DNA of 43,757 nucleotides from Hyphomicrobiales bacterium (GCA_017305835.1 JAFKJY010000079.1:1-43757), one strand, 5' to 3'. Shown: positions 7,901 through 15,969, numbered from the stretch's first letter. Notes: generated by a model not told the origin, from the letters alone. Numbers and translations: made by a program.

Positions 7901-8635
7901 ATGCCCAGACCCGCCGTCCTTTCCTTCGCTCTCTCCGCCGGCCTGCTCGCCGGTTCCGCGCAACTCGCCGCCGCCCACGGCATCGAGGCCGCGGCCGACG
8001 CCTCCGTGCCGCCCGCCTTCGACATCACCGCCGCCGACGCCACCACCGACGGCCGCCTCGCCACCTTCTCGATGGAGGTGACCGGCAAGGCCGGCTCGAT
8101 CGTCCCCGAAAGGACCGGCAAGCTCGCCGGCGCCGAGGTCGACGCCTATGTCTGGCCGACCAGGCTGGACCCGTCGGCGGCCGGCTTCGACAAGGGCTCC
8201 GGCATCCTGGCGCTCGCCGTGACGGCCCATCCCGACTTCGACGACACGCCGCTGTTCGACGAGAACGGCGATGGCGACCCGGCCAATGACGGCGCCGGCT
8301 GGCATTCGCACTGGGTGGTGCTGGGCGAGGACGCCGCCTGCGCCGGCGGCCTCAAGGTGCGCGACGTCTCGCCGGGCCAGGACCTGCTGCCCGACACCGC
8401 GCCCGGCCTGCCGATCGCGCTCGACAGCCCCGGCATGAGCCCGCTGATCGCCGGCAGCACGGTGCGCATCACCGTGCCGGTGGCGGGTGCCGAGAACGTC
8501 AATTTCGACGCCGTCGCCGCCCGTCTGAAGGTCGATGCCGAGGGCAAGGCGCCGCTGCTCTGCGTCACCGGCACCTACAAGGTAGCGTCCGGCAAGCTGA
8601 CGCTGCCCGGCGTGATCGTGAAGCAGGCGAAGTAG
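7901..8635 (+). CDS. Secreted protein of unknown function, divergent from marR
   Basis: A 244-residue protein I do not recognise. The first 25 residues are a Sec signal peptide, with the likely cut after QLAAA so that the mature protein would begin with His26 (HGIEA). The mature part is mostly beta-rich and acidic, with an EF-loop-like stretch DENGDGD (120-126), histidines at 110, 135 and 137 (WHSHW), and two cysteines (147 and near 219) that could form a disulfide. The ATG at 7901 is preceded by GGAG at a spacing of seven. The MarR-type operator just upstream suggests it is the regulator's main target. Metal binding (Ca by the acidic loop, Cu by the N-terminal His) is inference. Confidence 0.85.
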   Translation: MPRPAVLSFALSAGLLAGSAQLAAAHGIEAAADASVPPAFDITAADATTDGRLATFSMEVTGKAGSIVPERTGKLAGAEVDAYVWPTRLDPSAAGFDKGSGILALAVTAHPDFDDTPLFDENGDGDPANDGAGWHSHWVVLGEDAACAGGLKVRDVSPGQDLLPDTAPGLPIALDSPGMSPLIAGSTVRITVPVAGAENVNFDAVAARLKVDAEGKAPLLCVTGTYKVASGKLTLPGVIVKQAK

Positions 8636-8641
8636 GCCGCC

Positions 8642-9799
8642 CTACCCTGCCGCCTTGAGCGCGGTCTCGAGGTCGGCGATCAGGTCGGCCTCGGCCTCCA
8701 GCCCGACCGACAGGCGCAGCAGCCCGTCGCCGATGCCGGCGGCGGCGCGCGCCTCGGCGCCCATGCCGGCATGCGTCATCGTGGCCGGATGGGCGACGAG
8801 GCTCTCCACCCCGCCCAGCGATTCGGCCAGCGTGAACACCCGCACCGCCTCGACGAAGCGCCGCACCGCGTCTGTCCCGCCGGCGAGGTCGAAGCTCAGC
8901 ATCGCGCCGAAGCCGGCCTGCTGGGTTTTCGCGATGGCATGGCTCGGATGCGAGGCAAGCCCCGGATAGTGGACCGCCGCCACTTCGTCGCGCCCGGCCA
9001 GGAAGGCGGCCACCGCCGCGGCGTTTTCCTGCTGCCGCTCGATGCGCGGAAACAGCGTCCGCACCCCGCGCAGGGTAAGATAGGCGTCGAAGGGCGAGCC
9101 GATCGAGCCGGTGACGTTGGCCCAGTGGCTCAGCGCCGCGGCGTCCGCCTCGTTCGCGCAGACAACCGCGCCGCCCACCACGTCGGAATGGCCGTTGATG
9201 TATTTGGTCGTCGAGTGGATGACGAGGTCGGCGCCGAGCGCGATCGGTCGCTGCAGGGCCGGCGACAGGAAGGTGTTGTCGACCGCCACCCGCGCCGCAG
9301 CCTTCTTCGCCTGCGCCGCGATGGCGCGGATGTCGACGACGCGCATCAGCGGGTTGGACGGGGTCTCGATCAGCACCAGCGCCGGCTTGCGGGCGAATAC
9401 CGCCGCGATCGCGTTGGCGTCCGACTGGTCGACGAAGGCGAGGTCGAAATGGCCGCGGTCGCGCCGAGCCGCGAGCAGTCGGTAGGTGCCGCCGTAGCAG
9501 TCGTGCGGCGCCACCACGAGGTCGCCCCGGTTGGCCAGCGACAGGACGAGATCGACCGCCGCCATGCCGGAGGCGGTCACCACCGCCCCTGCCCCGCCCT
9601 CCAGCTTGGCCAGCGTGTCGGCGAGCAGGTCGCGGCCGGGGTTGGCGGTGCGGCTGTATTCGTAGCCGCGATGCCGCTCGAAGCCGGAGAAGGCGAAGGT
9701 GCTCGACAGGTAGATCGGCGGCGTCACCGTGCCGAATACCTCGTCGGATGCGATGCCGTTCGCGACGGCGATCGTGCGTGGGTCCTGCTTCCCGGCCAT
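8642..9799 (-). CDS. metB: Cystathionine gamma-synthase (Cys/Met metabolism PLP enzyme)
   Basis: A fold-type I PLP enzyme of the trans-sulfuration family, 385 residues from the ATG at 9799. It most likely joins an activated homoserine and cysteine to cystathionine. The PLP lysine is K199 (IHSTTKYINGHSD), with the phosphate-binding SGMAAVD loop near 78 and Y48/R50 (YEYSRTANP) for the neighbouring subunit. The C-terminal SLGGVESLVAHPATMTHAGM is typical of MetB. Closely related gamma-lyases and O-succinylhomoserine sulfhydrylases cannot be excluded by sequence reading. I prefer 9799 to 9820 because GAGG sits eight bases upstream of it. It converges on the secreted-protein gene with six bases between the stops. 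No SAM riboswitch pattern was evident upstream. Confidence 0.88.
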   Translation of the reverse strand: MAGKQDPRTIAVANGIASDEVFGTVTPPIYLSSTFAFSGFERHRGYEYSRTANPGRDLLADTLAKLEGGAGAVVTASGMAAVDLVLSLANRGDLVVAPHDCYGGTYRLLAARRDRGHFDLAFVDQSDANAIAAVFARKPALVLIETPSNPLMRVVDIRAIAAQAKKAAARVAVDNTFLSPALQRPIALGADLVIHSTTKYINGHSDVVGGAVVCANEADAAALSHWANVTGSIGSPFDAYLTLRGVRTLFPRIERQQENAAAVAAFLAGRDEVAAVHYPGLASHPSHAIAKTQQAGFGAMLSFDLAGGTDAVRRFVEAVRVFTLAESLGGVESLVAHPATMTHAGMGAEARAAAGIGDGLLRLSVGLEAEADLIADLETALKAAG

Positions 9800-9927
9800 G
9801 TTGGCAACCTCTTCGTGCACGGCTATCGCGCGGAAGGCGCGTGCCCGTTCCGGCGTTCCGATAGGAGGACGGCGGCCGCGCCGTCAATCCGCCTTTTGCA
9901 GGGGAGGCCTCACCGGCAGGACTATGC

Positions 9928-9962
9928 GAGGCCGCAGCGGAGGCGGTTTCCGCTGCGGCCTC
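9928..9962 (-). terminator. GC-rich hairpin after the cupredoxin gene
   Basis: A perfect 13-base inverted repeat (9928-9940 and 9950-9962) around a nine-base loop, 37 bases beyond the cupredoxin stop. No T-run follows on either strand, so it may stabilise the 3' end of the sigma/DUF4142/cupredoxin transcript rather than terminate it alone. Confidence 0.5.
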
Positions 9963-9998
9963 GCGGCACCGGCGGCCGCAGCCGCCGGCCCCGGGCAG

Positions 9999-10322
9999 CT
10001 ATCTGGCCTCGACCTTCAGCCTGCCGGTCATGTTGGGGTGGAAGCGGCAATAGAAGTCCACCGCCTCCGCCGTCTCGAGCTTTTGGCTCACCGTCTTCCT
10101 CGCCGGGATCATCACCTCCCAGCCGCCCTTCACCGTCGCGGTGTGGGCGAGCGGGTCCTTGTTGACCCATTCGATCGTGTCGCCGACATGGGCCGATATC
10201 TCGGCCGGCGAAAAGACAAGCTTCTCGATAACCACCTGGATCGTCTCGGCCCGCGCCGGGACGGCAGCGGCGAGCACGGATGCCAGCACGGCGGCGGCCC
10301 CGAGATGGATCACGGCACGCAT
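9999..10322 (-). CDS. Periplasmic cupredoxin (amicyanin/plastocyanin-like)
   Basis: A 107-residue blue-copper protein. A signal peptide covers the first ~25 residues (cut near VPARA-ET). The four type 1 copper ligands are plain: H60 (PLAHTATV), then C92, H95 and M98 in YCRFHPNM. It probably carries single electrons, or buffers Cu, in the periplasm. I took the ATG at 10322; a GTG at 10331 is also possible. It begins about ten bases after the DUF4142 gene ends, so it belongs to the transcript driven by the ECF-type promoter motif at 10912-10940. Confidence 0.9.
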   Translation of the reverse strand: MRAVIHLGAAAVLASVLAAAVPARAETIQVVIEKLVFSPAEISAHVGDTIEWVNKDPLAHTATVKGGWEVMIPARKTVSQKLETAEAVDFYCRFHPNMTGRLKVEAR

Positions 10323-10331
10323 CGCGGGCAC

Positions 10332-10856
10332 CTATTTCAGCTCGGCCACGACATGCTCGGCATGCGCCTGGTGGCCCTGGAACAGCTTGAGCCCGGTTTC
10401 CAGCAGGCTCTTCAGCTCGGCGTTCTGCGCCGACGGGATGAGCAGGCCCTCAAGCGCGCCGTTGACCTGCTTGTGGTAGGCCACCTCGTTGTCGACATAG
10501 GCCTTGTCGAAGGCCGCGCCGTCGAGGGTGGAGAGCTTGGCGCGCTCGTCGGCCGCCGCCTTGCTCAGCGACTGGCTGGTGGCGTTGTCCTGCGGCGTCA
10601 CGTCGAGCTTCTTGACGAGGTCCAGCGCCTGCTGGTTCACCGCCTCGTGGTCGCGGATCATGTCGTTGGCGAAGTCGACGACCGCCTGGGTCTTCGACTT
10701 CTGCACGGCCAGCTTGGCAGCCTCGATGTCGATCGTGCCGGCGGTGTAGGCGATGTGCGCGATCTGCGGGTCGGTCGGCTTGTCCTGCGCCATCGCGAAG
10801 GTGCTCGAACCGATGAGGCAAAGCGCGGCGAGTGCCGCGAGTGATCTTGCGGGCAT
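10332..10856 (-). CDS. DUF4142 secreted protein
   Basis: A 174-residue periplasmic DUF4142 protein (ferritin-like four-helix character). The signal peptide ends near AMAQ (about residue 24). The rest is helical with family-like segments SKTQAVVDFANDMIRDHEAVNQQAL and FDKAYVDNEVAYHKQVN, rich in His, Asp and Glu. The family occurs widely beside stress sigma factors in Rhizobiales; its function is unknown. The ATG at 10856 is preceded by AAGGAGA. It stands between the ECF sigma gene and a cupredoxin gene, with its own ECF-type promoter motif upstream, and is therefore likely a direct target of that sigma factor. Confidence 0.9.
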   Translation of the reverse strand: MPARSLAALAALCLIGSSTFAMAQDKPTDPQIAHIAYTAGTIDIEAAKLAVQKSKTQAVVDFANDMIRDHEAVNQQALDLVKKLDVTPQDNATSQSLSKAAADERAKLSTLDGAAFDKAYVDNEVAYHKQVNGALEGLLIPSAQNAELKSLLETGLKLFQGHQAHAEHVVAELK

Positions 10857-10911
10857 GGTAGTCTCCTTGTGCCGGCGTGGGGGCGCGCGGCTTTCGTGAG
10901 GTTGACGCCGG

Positions 10912-10940
10912 TTGGATGCCGGTGCGCGGGAAAGGTTCCC
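10912..10940 (-). promoter_or_regulatory. Candidate ECF sigma promoter upstream of the DUF4142 gene
   Basis: On the minus strand, GGGAACCTTT (10931-10940) is followed after 12 bases by CATCCAA (10912-10918), about 55 bases upstream of the DUF4142 start. The same two elements with identical spacing stand upstream of the sigma gene at 11664-11692. The GGAAC core is the usual form of an ECF -35 element. Confidence 0.75.
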
Positions 10941-10946
10941 GTCTTT

Positions 10947-11633
10947 TCACTCGGCCAGCCCGAGGCGCTCCATCACGGCCGCCGTCAGCCGGTCGCAGCG
11001 GCGGCCGGCGAACGGGAAGGCGTCCAGCATGACAGGGCCGATGCGGGCGTCGAGCTCCTTGCGCACCAGCGCGCGGGCGCGGTGCAGCCGCGTCTTCACC
11101 GTCTGCGGCCGGATGTCCAGCACCTCGGCCGTCTCCTCGACGCTCATGCCCTCGATCACGCGGGCGACGAACACGGCGCGGAAGATCTCCGGCAGGCTGT
11201 CGGTCGCCTGCTCGACCAGTTGCAGGATCTGACGCTGTGCCATTGTCCGCTCCGGGTCGCCGTCGGGGCTCAGGGGGAATTTTATGATCTCGGCCTCGCT
11301 GGCCTCCACCGGCACGAGGCCCGCGCCCTCGCGCCGCTTCTTCCGGCGCAGCCGGCCCAGCGCCTCGTTGATGGTGATGCGCGACAGCCAGGTCGACAGG
11401 CTGGAGCCGCCGCGAAAACCGTCGAGATGCGCAAACGCCCGCACATAGGCCTCCTGCACGGCGTCCTCGGCCTCCGCCGCGTCGCGCAGCACGCCGCGCG
11501 CCAGCCGGTAGAGGCGCTGGTTGTTGCGCTTCATGATGGTGCGGAAGGCGTCGCGGTCGCGCGCCAGCGCACGCGCCACGAGCTCGGCATCGTCGGGTTC
11601 GGTTTCGGCTGGCTTTGCGACGATGGCGGTCAT
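10947..11633 (-). CDS. ECF-type RNA polymerase sigma factor
   Basis: A 228-residue group 4 sigma factor. Region 2 spans about residues 25-95 (RLYRLARGVLRDAAEAEDAVQEAYVRAF, then FRGGSSLSTWLSRITINEAL), and region 4 about 135-190 (LPEIFRAVFVARVIEGMSVEETAEVL, then VKTRLHRARALVRKEL). A conserved-looking tail of about 35 residues follows, with one Cys in FPFAGRRCDRL. I chose the ATG at 11633: the longer frame to 11684 would start inside the ECF-like promoter. No anti-sigma gene is adjacent, so how its activity is controlled is not evident. The motif at 11664-11692 points to autoregulation. Confidence 0.93.
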   Translation of the reverse strand: MTAIVAKPAETEPDDAELVARALARDRDAFRTIMKRNNQRLYRLARGVLRDAAEAEDAVQEAYVRAFAHLDGFRGGSSLSTWLSRITINEALGRLRRKKRREGAGLVPVEASEAEIIKFPLSPDGDPERTMAQRQILQLVEQATDSLPEIFRAVFVARVIEGMSVEETAEVLDIRPQTVKTRLHRARALVRKELDARIGPVMLDAFPFAGRRCDRLTAAVMERLGLAE

Positions 11634-11663
11634 GGCGGTCTTCCTGCCGGGAATGGTCGTCCA

Positions 11664-11692
11664 TTGGATGACGCTTGCCAGCAAAGGTTCCC
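11664..11692 (-). promoter_or_regulatory. Candidate autoregulatory ECF promoter of the sigma gene
   Basis: On the minus strand GGGAACCTTT (11683-11692), 12 bases, then CATCCAA (11664-11670), 31 bases upstream of the sigma start codon. It matches the motif at 10912-10940 in both elements and in spacing, while the spacer sequences differ. This is what one expects of a real binding site rather than a copied segment. Confidence 0.75.
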
Positions 11693-11734
11693 GGCCACAT
11701 CCTGTCGCCCGATTCAGGAGGATGCAAGACCGGC

Positions 11735-12013
11735 ATGAGACGCGGCGGACGTGCGCGGGCGCGCAGCGAGGCAGGCCCGGAAGCCGTGCCCGCGACGGAA
11801 GTCGCGTGGGCCGACCTGTCGGAGGCCGAGCGCACCGCGCTCAAGCGCATGAATCGCGGCCCCTACGCGGCGCTCGCGCAGGAACTCGGGCAGCGTCTCG
11901 TCGGGCTCGGCCTCGCCGTCGCCCGGCCGGACGGCGTCGGCATCAGCCGGGCCGGCCGCGAGCTCGTCATCAACGCGCTGCTCGACGCGCGCCGCGACGA
12001 CGCGGCTCCCTGA
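11735..12013 (+). CDS. Small hypothetical protein
   Basis: A 92-residue protein I cannot assign. A very basic start (MRRGGRARARSE) is followed by a helical region (SEAERTALKRMNRGPYAALAQELGQRLVGLGLA) and a segment DGVGISRAGRELVINALL that looks like the wing and last helix of a winged-helix domain. DNA binding is possible but unproven. AGGAGG lies at about 12 bases before the ATG at 11735; an in-frame ATG at 11675 would overlap the divergent sigma promoter. Its stop is four bases from the end of the convergent LysR gene. Confidence 0.6.
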   Translation: MRRGGRARARSEAGPEAVPATEVAWADLSEAERTALKRMNRGPYAALAQELGQRLVGLGLAVARPDGVGISRAGRELVINALLDARRDDAAP

Positions 12014-12017
12014 ATCC

Positions 12018-12872
12018 TCAGCGCGCCACGGCCTTCAGGCCGCGCAGCGCTTCCTGTATGTCCTCCCGCCCGTCGGTCGGCTCGGGATAGACGGCATAGG
12101 CAGGATAGGTGAATTCCGGCGCGCCCTCGACCAGCTCCAGCTCGCCCGCCTCAAGATGCGGCGCCACCGCGCCGCGGCGGAAATAGCCCATGCCGCCGAC
12201 ACGCAGGATGTAGCTCAGGCCGAGCGGCCCGAGCCCGACCAGCAGCCCCGGCTCGCCGAAGGCCGCCGGCCCGAAGCCGCGCTCGGCCGCGAATTGCGGC
12301 CCCCAGTCGACATGCACGTAGCTGCGGCCGTCCGTCTCGCCCCCGGCCACGCCCTCGCCGCTGGCGGCCCTCACCAGCACGAGCTGCTCCTCCTCGATCA
12401 GTTCCACCCGAAAACCGGGCAGAAGCTTCGGCGCATAGAGGATGGCGAGGTCGAGCACGCCGGTGCGCAATTGCTCCAGGAGCTGGTCGGGCACGCCGAC
12501 ATGCGCGTGGATGGCGATTTGCGGACATTGCGCCTTCATCCATACCAGCCAGTCGAGCATCAACGGGGTCCACAGGTTGAGCTCGCCGCCGACGGCCACC
12601 ACGCTGGTGCGGCCGGCCGGAATGGTGAGTTGCTGGCGTGCGCGTTCCCACAGCCGCACGAAGGACTGCGCGAAGCGCTCGAACTCGCGGCCGGCCGCCG
12701 TCAGCACCGCGCCGTTGCGGTTGCGCACGAACAGCCGCCGGCCGAGCTCGTCCTCGAGCGTGCGGATGCGCGCGCTGACGGTGGTCTGGGTGACGCGCAG
12801 CCGGTCGGCCGCCTTCAGGAAGCTGCCCGTGTGGACGATCTCGAGGAACGTCCGGGCCCGGTCGATATCCAT
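12018..12872 (-). CDS. LysR-family transcriptional regulator
   Basis: A 284-residue LysR regulator. The N-terminal helix-turn-helix covers residues 1-60 (TFLEIVHTGSFLKAADRLRVTQTTVSARIRTLEDELGR in two halves), and the effector-binding domain follows from about residue 90. It diverges from a 5-formyltetrahydrofolate cyclo-ligase gene 115 bases away. A perfect inverted repeat TGCAATA-T-TATTGCA lies 17 bases upstream of its start. By LysR custom it may repress itself and control the divergent gene; the effector cannot be read from the sequence. Confidence 0.93.
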   Translation of the reverse strand: MDIDRARTFLEIVHTGSFLKAADRLRVTQTTVSARIRTLEDELGRRLFVRNRNGAVLTAAGREFERFAQSFVRLWERARQQLTIPAGRTSVVAVGGELNLWTPLMLDWLVWMKAQCPQIAIHAHVGVPDQLLEQLRTGVLDLAILYAPKLLPGFRVELIEEEQLVLVRAASGEGVAGGETDGRSYVHVDWGPQFAAERGFGPAAFGEPGLLVGLGPLGLSYILRVGGMGYFRRGAVAPHLEAGELELVEGAPEFTYPAYAVYPEPTDGREDIQEALRGLKAVAR

Positions 12873-12889
12873 CCCGTCTCCTCCATTGA

Positions 12890-12904
12890 TGCAATATTAT
12901 TGCA
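12890..12904. promoter_or_regulatory. Inverted repeat, candidate LysR binding site
   Basis: TGCAATATTATTGCA has perfect seven-base arms around a central T. It stands in an AT-rich patch between the LysR gene and the cyclo-ligase gene, in an otherwise GC-rich window. It is somewhat shorter than a full LysR footprint, and the flanking bases (CCAATATAGCAT) may hold a second half-site. Confidence 0.55.
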
Positions 12905-12986
12905 CCAATATAGCATTTAAATCCGTTTGCCTTCCTCTTTCATGACGCGCAGTTTCGATTCCGATCGATAATCGGAGCGGACCGCC

Positions 12987-13637
12987 ATGTCCGATCGGCA
13001 ACCGGCTTCGCGCGGCTATGCCTCGCCGCCCTGCTTCATGCACGAACTGGAGGACGGGTTTTCCGCCGCCTCCCTGCCGTCGGACGCCTGGAGCGACGTG
13101 TCGCGCTGGCGCAGGGCCGAGCGCAGGCGGCTGATCGAGGTGCGGCTGGCGCTCTCCCAGGACGAGCGCCGGCTCCGCTCGGAGCGCATCGCGGCGGCCC
13201 TCGACGCGGCGGTGGGCCGGGTGAGCGGCCGCATCGTCGGCACCTACTGGCCGTTCCGCGGCGAGCCGGACCTGCGCAACTGGGGCATCCGCGTCGTCGA
13301 GCGCGGCGGCCGCATCGCGCTGCCGGTCGTCATCCAGAAGGGCTGGCCGCTCGAATACAGGATCTGGTCGCCGGGCGACCCGCTGGAGCGCGGCGTGTGG
13401 AACATCCACGTTCCCGCGCGCGGACCGGCCGTGCAGCCCGACATCGTGGTCGCGCCCGTCGTCGGCTTCGACGAGGCCGGCCACAGGCTCGGCTACGGCG
13501 GCGGCTTCTTCGACCGCACGCTGGCCGCGATGCCGCGCCGGCCTCTCAAGGTCGGCGTCGGCTACGCGCTGGCACGCATCGCCACGATCTATCCCCAGCC
13601 CCACGACATCCCGATGGACGTGATCGTGACGGACTGA
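12987..13637 (+). CDS. 5-formyltetrahydrofolate cyclo-ligase family protein
   Basis: Converts 5-formyl-THF and ATP to 5,10-methenyl-THF. It has 216 residues. The glycine-rich ATP-binding motif GYGGGFFDR (169-177), the basic stretch [13 protein letters not shown] near 41-53 and [10 protein letters not shown] (86-95) mark the family. An N-terminal extension of about 40 residues ([13 protein letters not shown]) precedes the usual start; it is found in one alphaproteobacterial subgroup as far as I recall. It is divergent from a LysR gene and 92 bases upstream of ctaD on the same strand. It may be a paralogue of the general enzyme, since it is not beside the usual zapA/6S RNA partners. Confidence 0.9.
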   Translation: MSDRQPASRGYASPPCFMHELEDGFSAASLPSDAWSDVSRWRRAERRRLIEVRLALSQDERRLRSERIAAALDAAVGRVSGRIVGTYWPFRGEPDLRNWGIRVVERGGRIALPVVIQKGWPLEYRIWSPGDPLERGVWNIHVPARGPAVQPDIVVAPVVGFDEAGHRLGYGGGFFDRTLAAMPRRPLKVGVGYALARIATIYPQPHDIPMDVIVTD

Positions 13638-13729
13638 GCGCGGATACGCAGGCACTGGCTTTTCGCCGTCGGGTGGCGCTCCGCGCCGCCCGGGGAAAGC
13701 CGTGCGTGCCCGAAAGGAAGGACGGGACC

Positions 13730-15355
13730 ATGACGGACAGGACGGCAGACGAGACGGCTCACGGCGCAGCGCACCACGCGGAGGCCGACCACAAGCCGCG
13801 TTTCATCACGCGCTGGCTGTTCTCCACCAACCACAAGGACATCGGCACGCTCTATCTCGTCCTGTCCATGCTGGCCGGCATTCTCGGCACCGGACTGTCG
13901 GTCGCCATGCGGATGGAGCTGCAGGAGCCGGGCATGCAGTATTTCGCCGACCCGACCACCTACAACGTGCTGGTCACGTCGCACGGGCTGGTGATGATCT
14001 TCTTCGTCATCATGCCCGCGCTGATCGGCGGCTTCGGCAACTGGTTCGTGCCGATCATGATCGGCGCGCCCGACATGGCCTTCCCGCGCATGAACAACGT
14101 CTCGTTCTGGCTGCTGGTGGCCTCGCTGATCCTGTTCGTCACCTCGCTGTTCATCCCAGGAGCGCCGGGCTCCACCGGCCACGGAGGCGGCTGGACCATG
14201 TATCCGCCCTACGCGACCAGCGGCCAGCCCGGTCCCGCCGTCGATCTGGTGATCCTGTCGATCCACCTGTCCGGCGCGTCCTCGATCCTCGGCGCGATCA
14301 ACTTCATCACCACCATCTTCAACATGCGCGCGCCCGGCATGACGATGCACAAGATGCCGCTGTTCGCCTGGTCGATGCTGGTGACCGCCTTCATGCTGCT
14401 GCTGGCGCTGCCGGTGCTGGCCGGCGCCATCACCATGCTCCTGACCGACCGCAATTTCGGCACGACCTTCTTCGATCCGGCCGGCGGCGGCGACCCCATC
14501 CTCTACCAGCACCTGTTCTGGTTCTTCGGCCATCCCGAGGTCTACATCATGATCCTGCCGGGTTTCGGCATCATCAGCCACGTCATCTCGACCTTCTCGA
14601 AGAAGCCGATCTTCGGCTACATCGGCATGGCCTATGCGATGGTGGCGATCGCCGTGATCGGCTTCGTCGTATGGGCCCACCACATGTTCACGACCGGCAT
14701 CAGCGTGGAGTCCCAGCGCTACTTCGCCTTCGCCTCGATGGTGATTGCGGTGCCGACCGGCATCAAGGTGTTTTCCTGGATCGCGACGATGTGGGGCGGC
14801 TCGATCTCGTTCCGCACGCCGATGCTGTGGGCGATCGGCTTCGTCATGCTGTTCACCATCGGCGGCGTCACCGGCGTCCAGCTCGCCAATCCGGGGCTCG
14901 ACCGCTCGTTCCAGGACACCTACTACGTCGTCGCGCACTTCCACTACGTGCTGTCGCTGGGCGCCGCCTTCGCCATCTTCGCCGGCTTCTACTACTGGTT
15001 CCCGAAGATGACCGGCTACATGTACAACGAGGCGCTCGGCAAGCTGCAGTTCTGGATCATGTTCATAGGCGTGAACCTGGTCTTCTTCCCGCAGCACTTC
15101 CTCGGGCTCGCCGGCATGCCGCGCCGCTATGCCGACTATCCCGACGCCTTCGCCGGCTGGAACTACATCTCCTCCGTCGGCTCCTACATCTCGGCGGCCG
15201 GGTTGGTCGTGTTCTTCGTGATGATCGCCGAGGCCTTCGCCCGCAAGCGCAAGGCCGGCAGCAACCCGTGGGGCGAAGGCGCCACGACGCTGGAGTGGAC
15301 GCTGCCCTCGCCGCCGCCCTTCCATCAGTTCAATTCGCTGCCGCTGATCCGCTGA
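13730..15355 (+). CDS. ctaD: Cytochrome c oxidase subunit I (aa3 type)
   Basis: The heme a/a3-CuB catalytic subunit of an A1-type oxidase, 541 residues with twelve transmembrane helices. Visible residues: H85 (heme a), D115 at the D-channel mouth ([11 protein letters not shown]), H268-P-E270-V-Y272 (CuB His, the D-channel Glu and the cross-linked Tyr), H317/H318 (CuB), T343 and K346 of the K-channel (VPTGIKVF), and H403/H405 (heme a3 and heme a). The ATG at 13730 follows GGAAGGACGGGACC. No subunit II, III or heme-a assembly gene (ctaC, ctaE, ctaB, ctaG) is present nearby. It must pair with subunits encoded elsewhere. Confidence 0.96.
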   Translation: MTDRTADETAHGAAHHAEADHKPRFITRWLFSTNHKDIGTLYLVLSMLAGILGTGLSVAMRMELQEPGMQYFADPTTYNVLVTSHGLVMIFFVIMPALIGGFGNWFVPIMIGAPDMAFPRMNNVSFWLLVASLILFVTSLFIPGAPGSTGHGGGWTMYPPYATSGQPGPAVDLVILSIHLSGASSILGAINFITTIFNMRAPGMTMHKMPLFAWSMLVTAFMLLLALPVLAGAITMLLTDRNFGTTFFDPAGGGDPILYQHLFWFFGHPEVYIMILPGFGIISHVISTFSKKPIFGYIGMAYAMVAIAVIGFVVWAHHMFTTGISVESQRYFAFASMVIAVPTGIKVFSWIATMWGGSISFRTPMLWAIGFVMLFTIGGVTGVQLANPGLDRSFQDTYYVVAHFHYVLSLGAAFAIFAGFYYWFPKMTGYMYNEALGKLQFWIMFIGVNLVFFPQHFLGLAGMPRRYADYPDAFAGWNYISSVGSYISAAGLVVFFVMIAEAFARKRKAGSNPWGEGATTLEWTLPSPPPFHQFNSLPLIR

Positions 15356-15366
15356 GGGGAGCCGCC

Positions 15367-15969
15367 GTGAACGCCGTCAGCGAACTGGCCGAAAACGTCG
15401 TCCCCTCGATCGTGGTCCTGTCGGTCTGGTGGGCGTTCCTGTCGACGCTCGAGGTGCTGCTCACCCCGCACCAGCTCCTCGACGACGAGCCGCCGCCCGA
15501 GGGCGGCGGCGCCACCGGCACGAACGAGGACCGGCTCGCGGCGCTGAAGGCGCTCGACCCGGCCTTCAGCGTCGAGGCCTTCCTCGGCGGTGCCCGCGGC
15601 GTCTACGAGGCCGTGCTGCGCGCCTATGCGCAGGGCGACGTCGAGGCGCTGCGGCCGCTGCTGTCGGCCGACGTCCTCGACGTGTTCGCGGCCTCCTGCG
15701 CCGGGCGCGCGGCGCGCGGCGAAACGCTGGAGATGACCCTGCTGGGCATCGACGGTGCCGAGATCGCGCATGTCTGGACGCAGCCCGACGCCACCGAGAT
15801 CGCCGTGCTGTTCCGGGGCCGCGTCACGCGTGTCGAGCGCTCGGCCTCCGGCGACGTCGTCGGCGGCGACCCGGAGGCCGTCGCGACCACCGGCGACCTG
15901 TGGACCTTCGCCCGCCCGGCCTCGACCACCTCCGCCGAATGGCTGATCGTGGCGACGGACGAAATCTAG
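15367..15969 (+). CDS. Tim44-like domain protein
   Basis: A 200-residue protein with an N-terminal hydrophobic segment (about residues 12-30, SIVVLSVWWAFLSTLEVLL), a Pro/Gly-rich linker and a C-terminal Tim44-like domain from about residue 60 (LDPAFSVEAFLGGARGVYEAV, GDVEALRPLLSADVLDVF). It starts with GTG, preceded by GAGGGGA, only 11 bases after the ctaD stop, so it is cotranscribed. Mitochondrial Tim44 and bacterial TimA share this fold and act at the inner membrane. A role in insertion or assembly of the oxidase subunit is inferred from the pairing. Confidence 0.85.
   Translation: MNAVSELAENVVPSIVVLSVWWAFLSTLEVLLTPHQLLDDEPPPEGGGATGTNEDRLAALKALDPAFSVEAFLGGARGVYEAVLRAYAQGDVEALRPLLSADVLDVFAASCAGRAARGETLEMTLLGIDGAEIAHVWTQPDATEIAVLFRGRVTRVERSASGDVVGGDPEAVATTGDLWTFARPASTTSAEWLIVATDEI

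Noticed and set aside
9800..9927. Possible SAM riboswitch upstream of the cystathionine gamma-synthase gene
   Set aside because: I compared by eye with SAM-II and SAM/SAH patterns known in alphaproteobacteria and found no conserved core; a covariance search would decide.
12905..12986. 6S RNA next to the 5-formyl-THF cyclo-ligase gene
   Set aside because: The interval is only about 80 bases, too short for 6S RNA (about 160-180 bases), and is AT-rich without a long hairpin.
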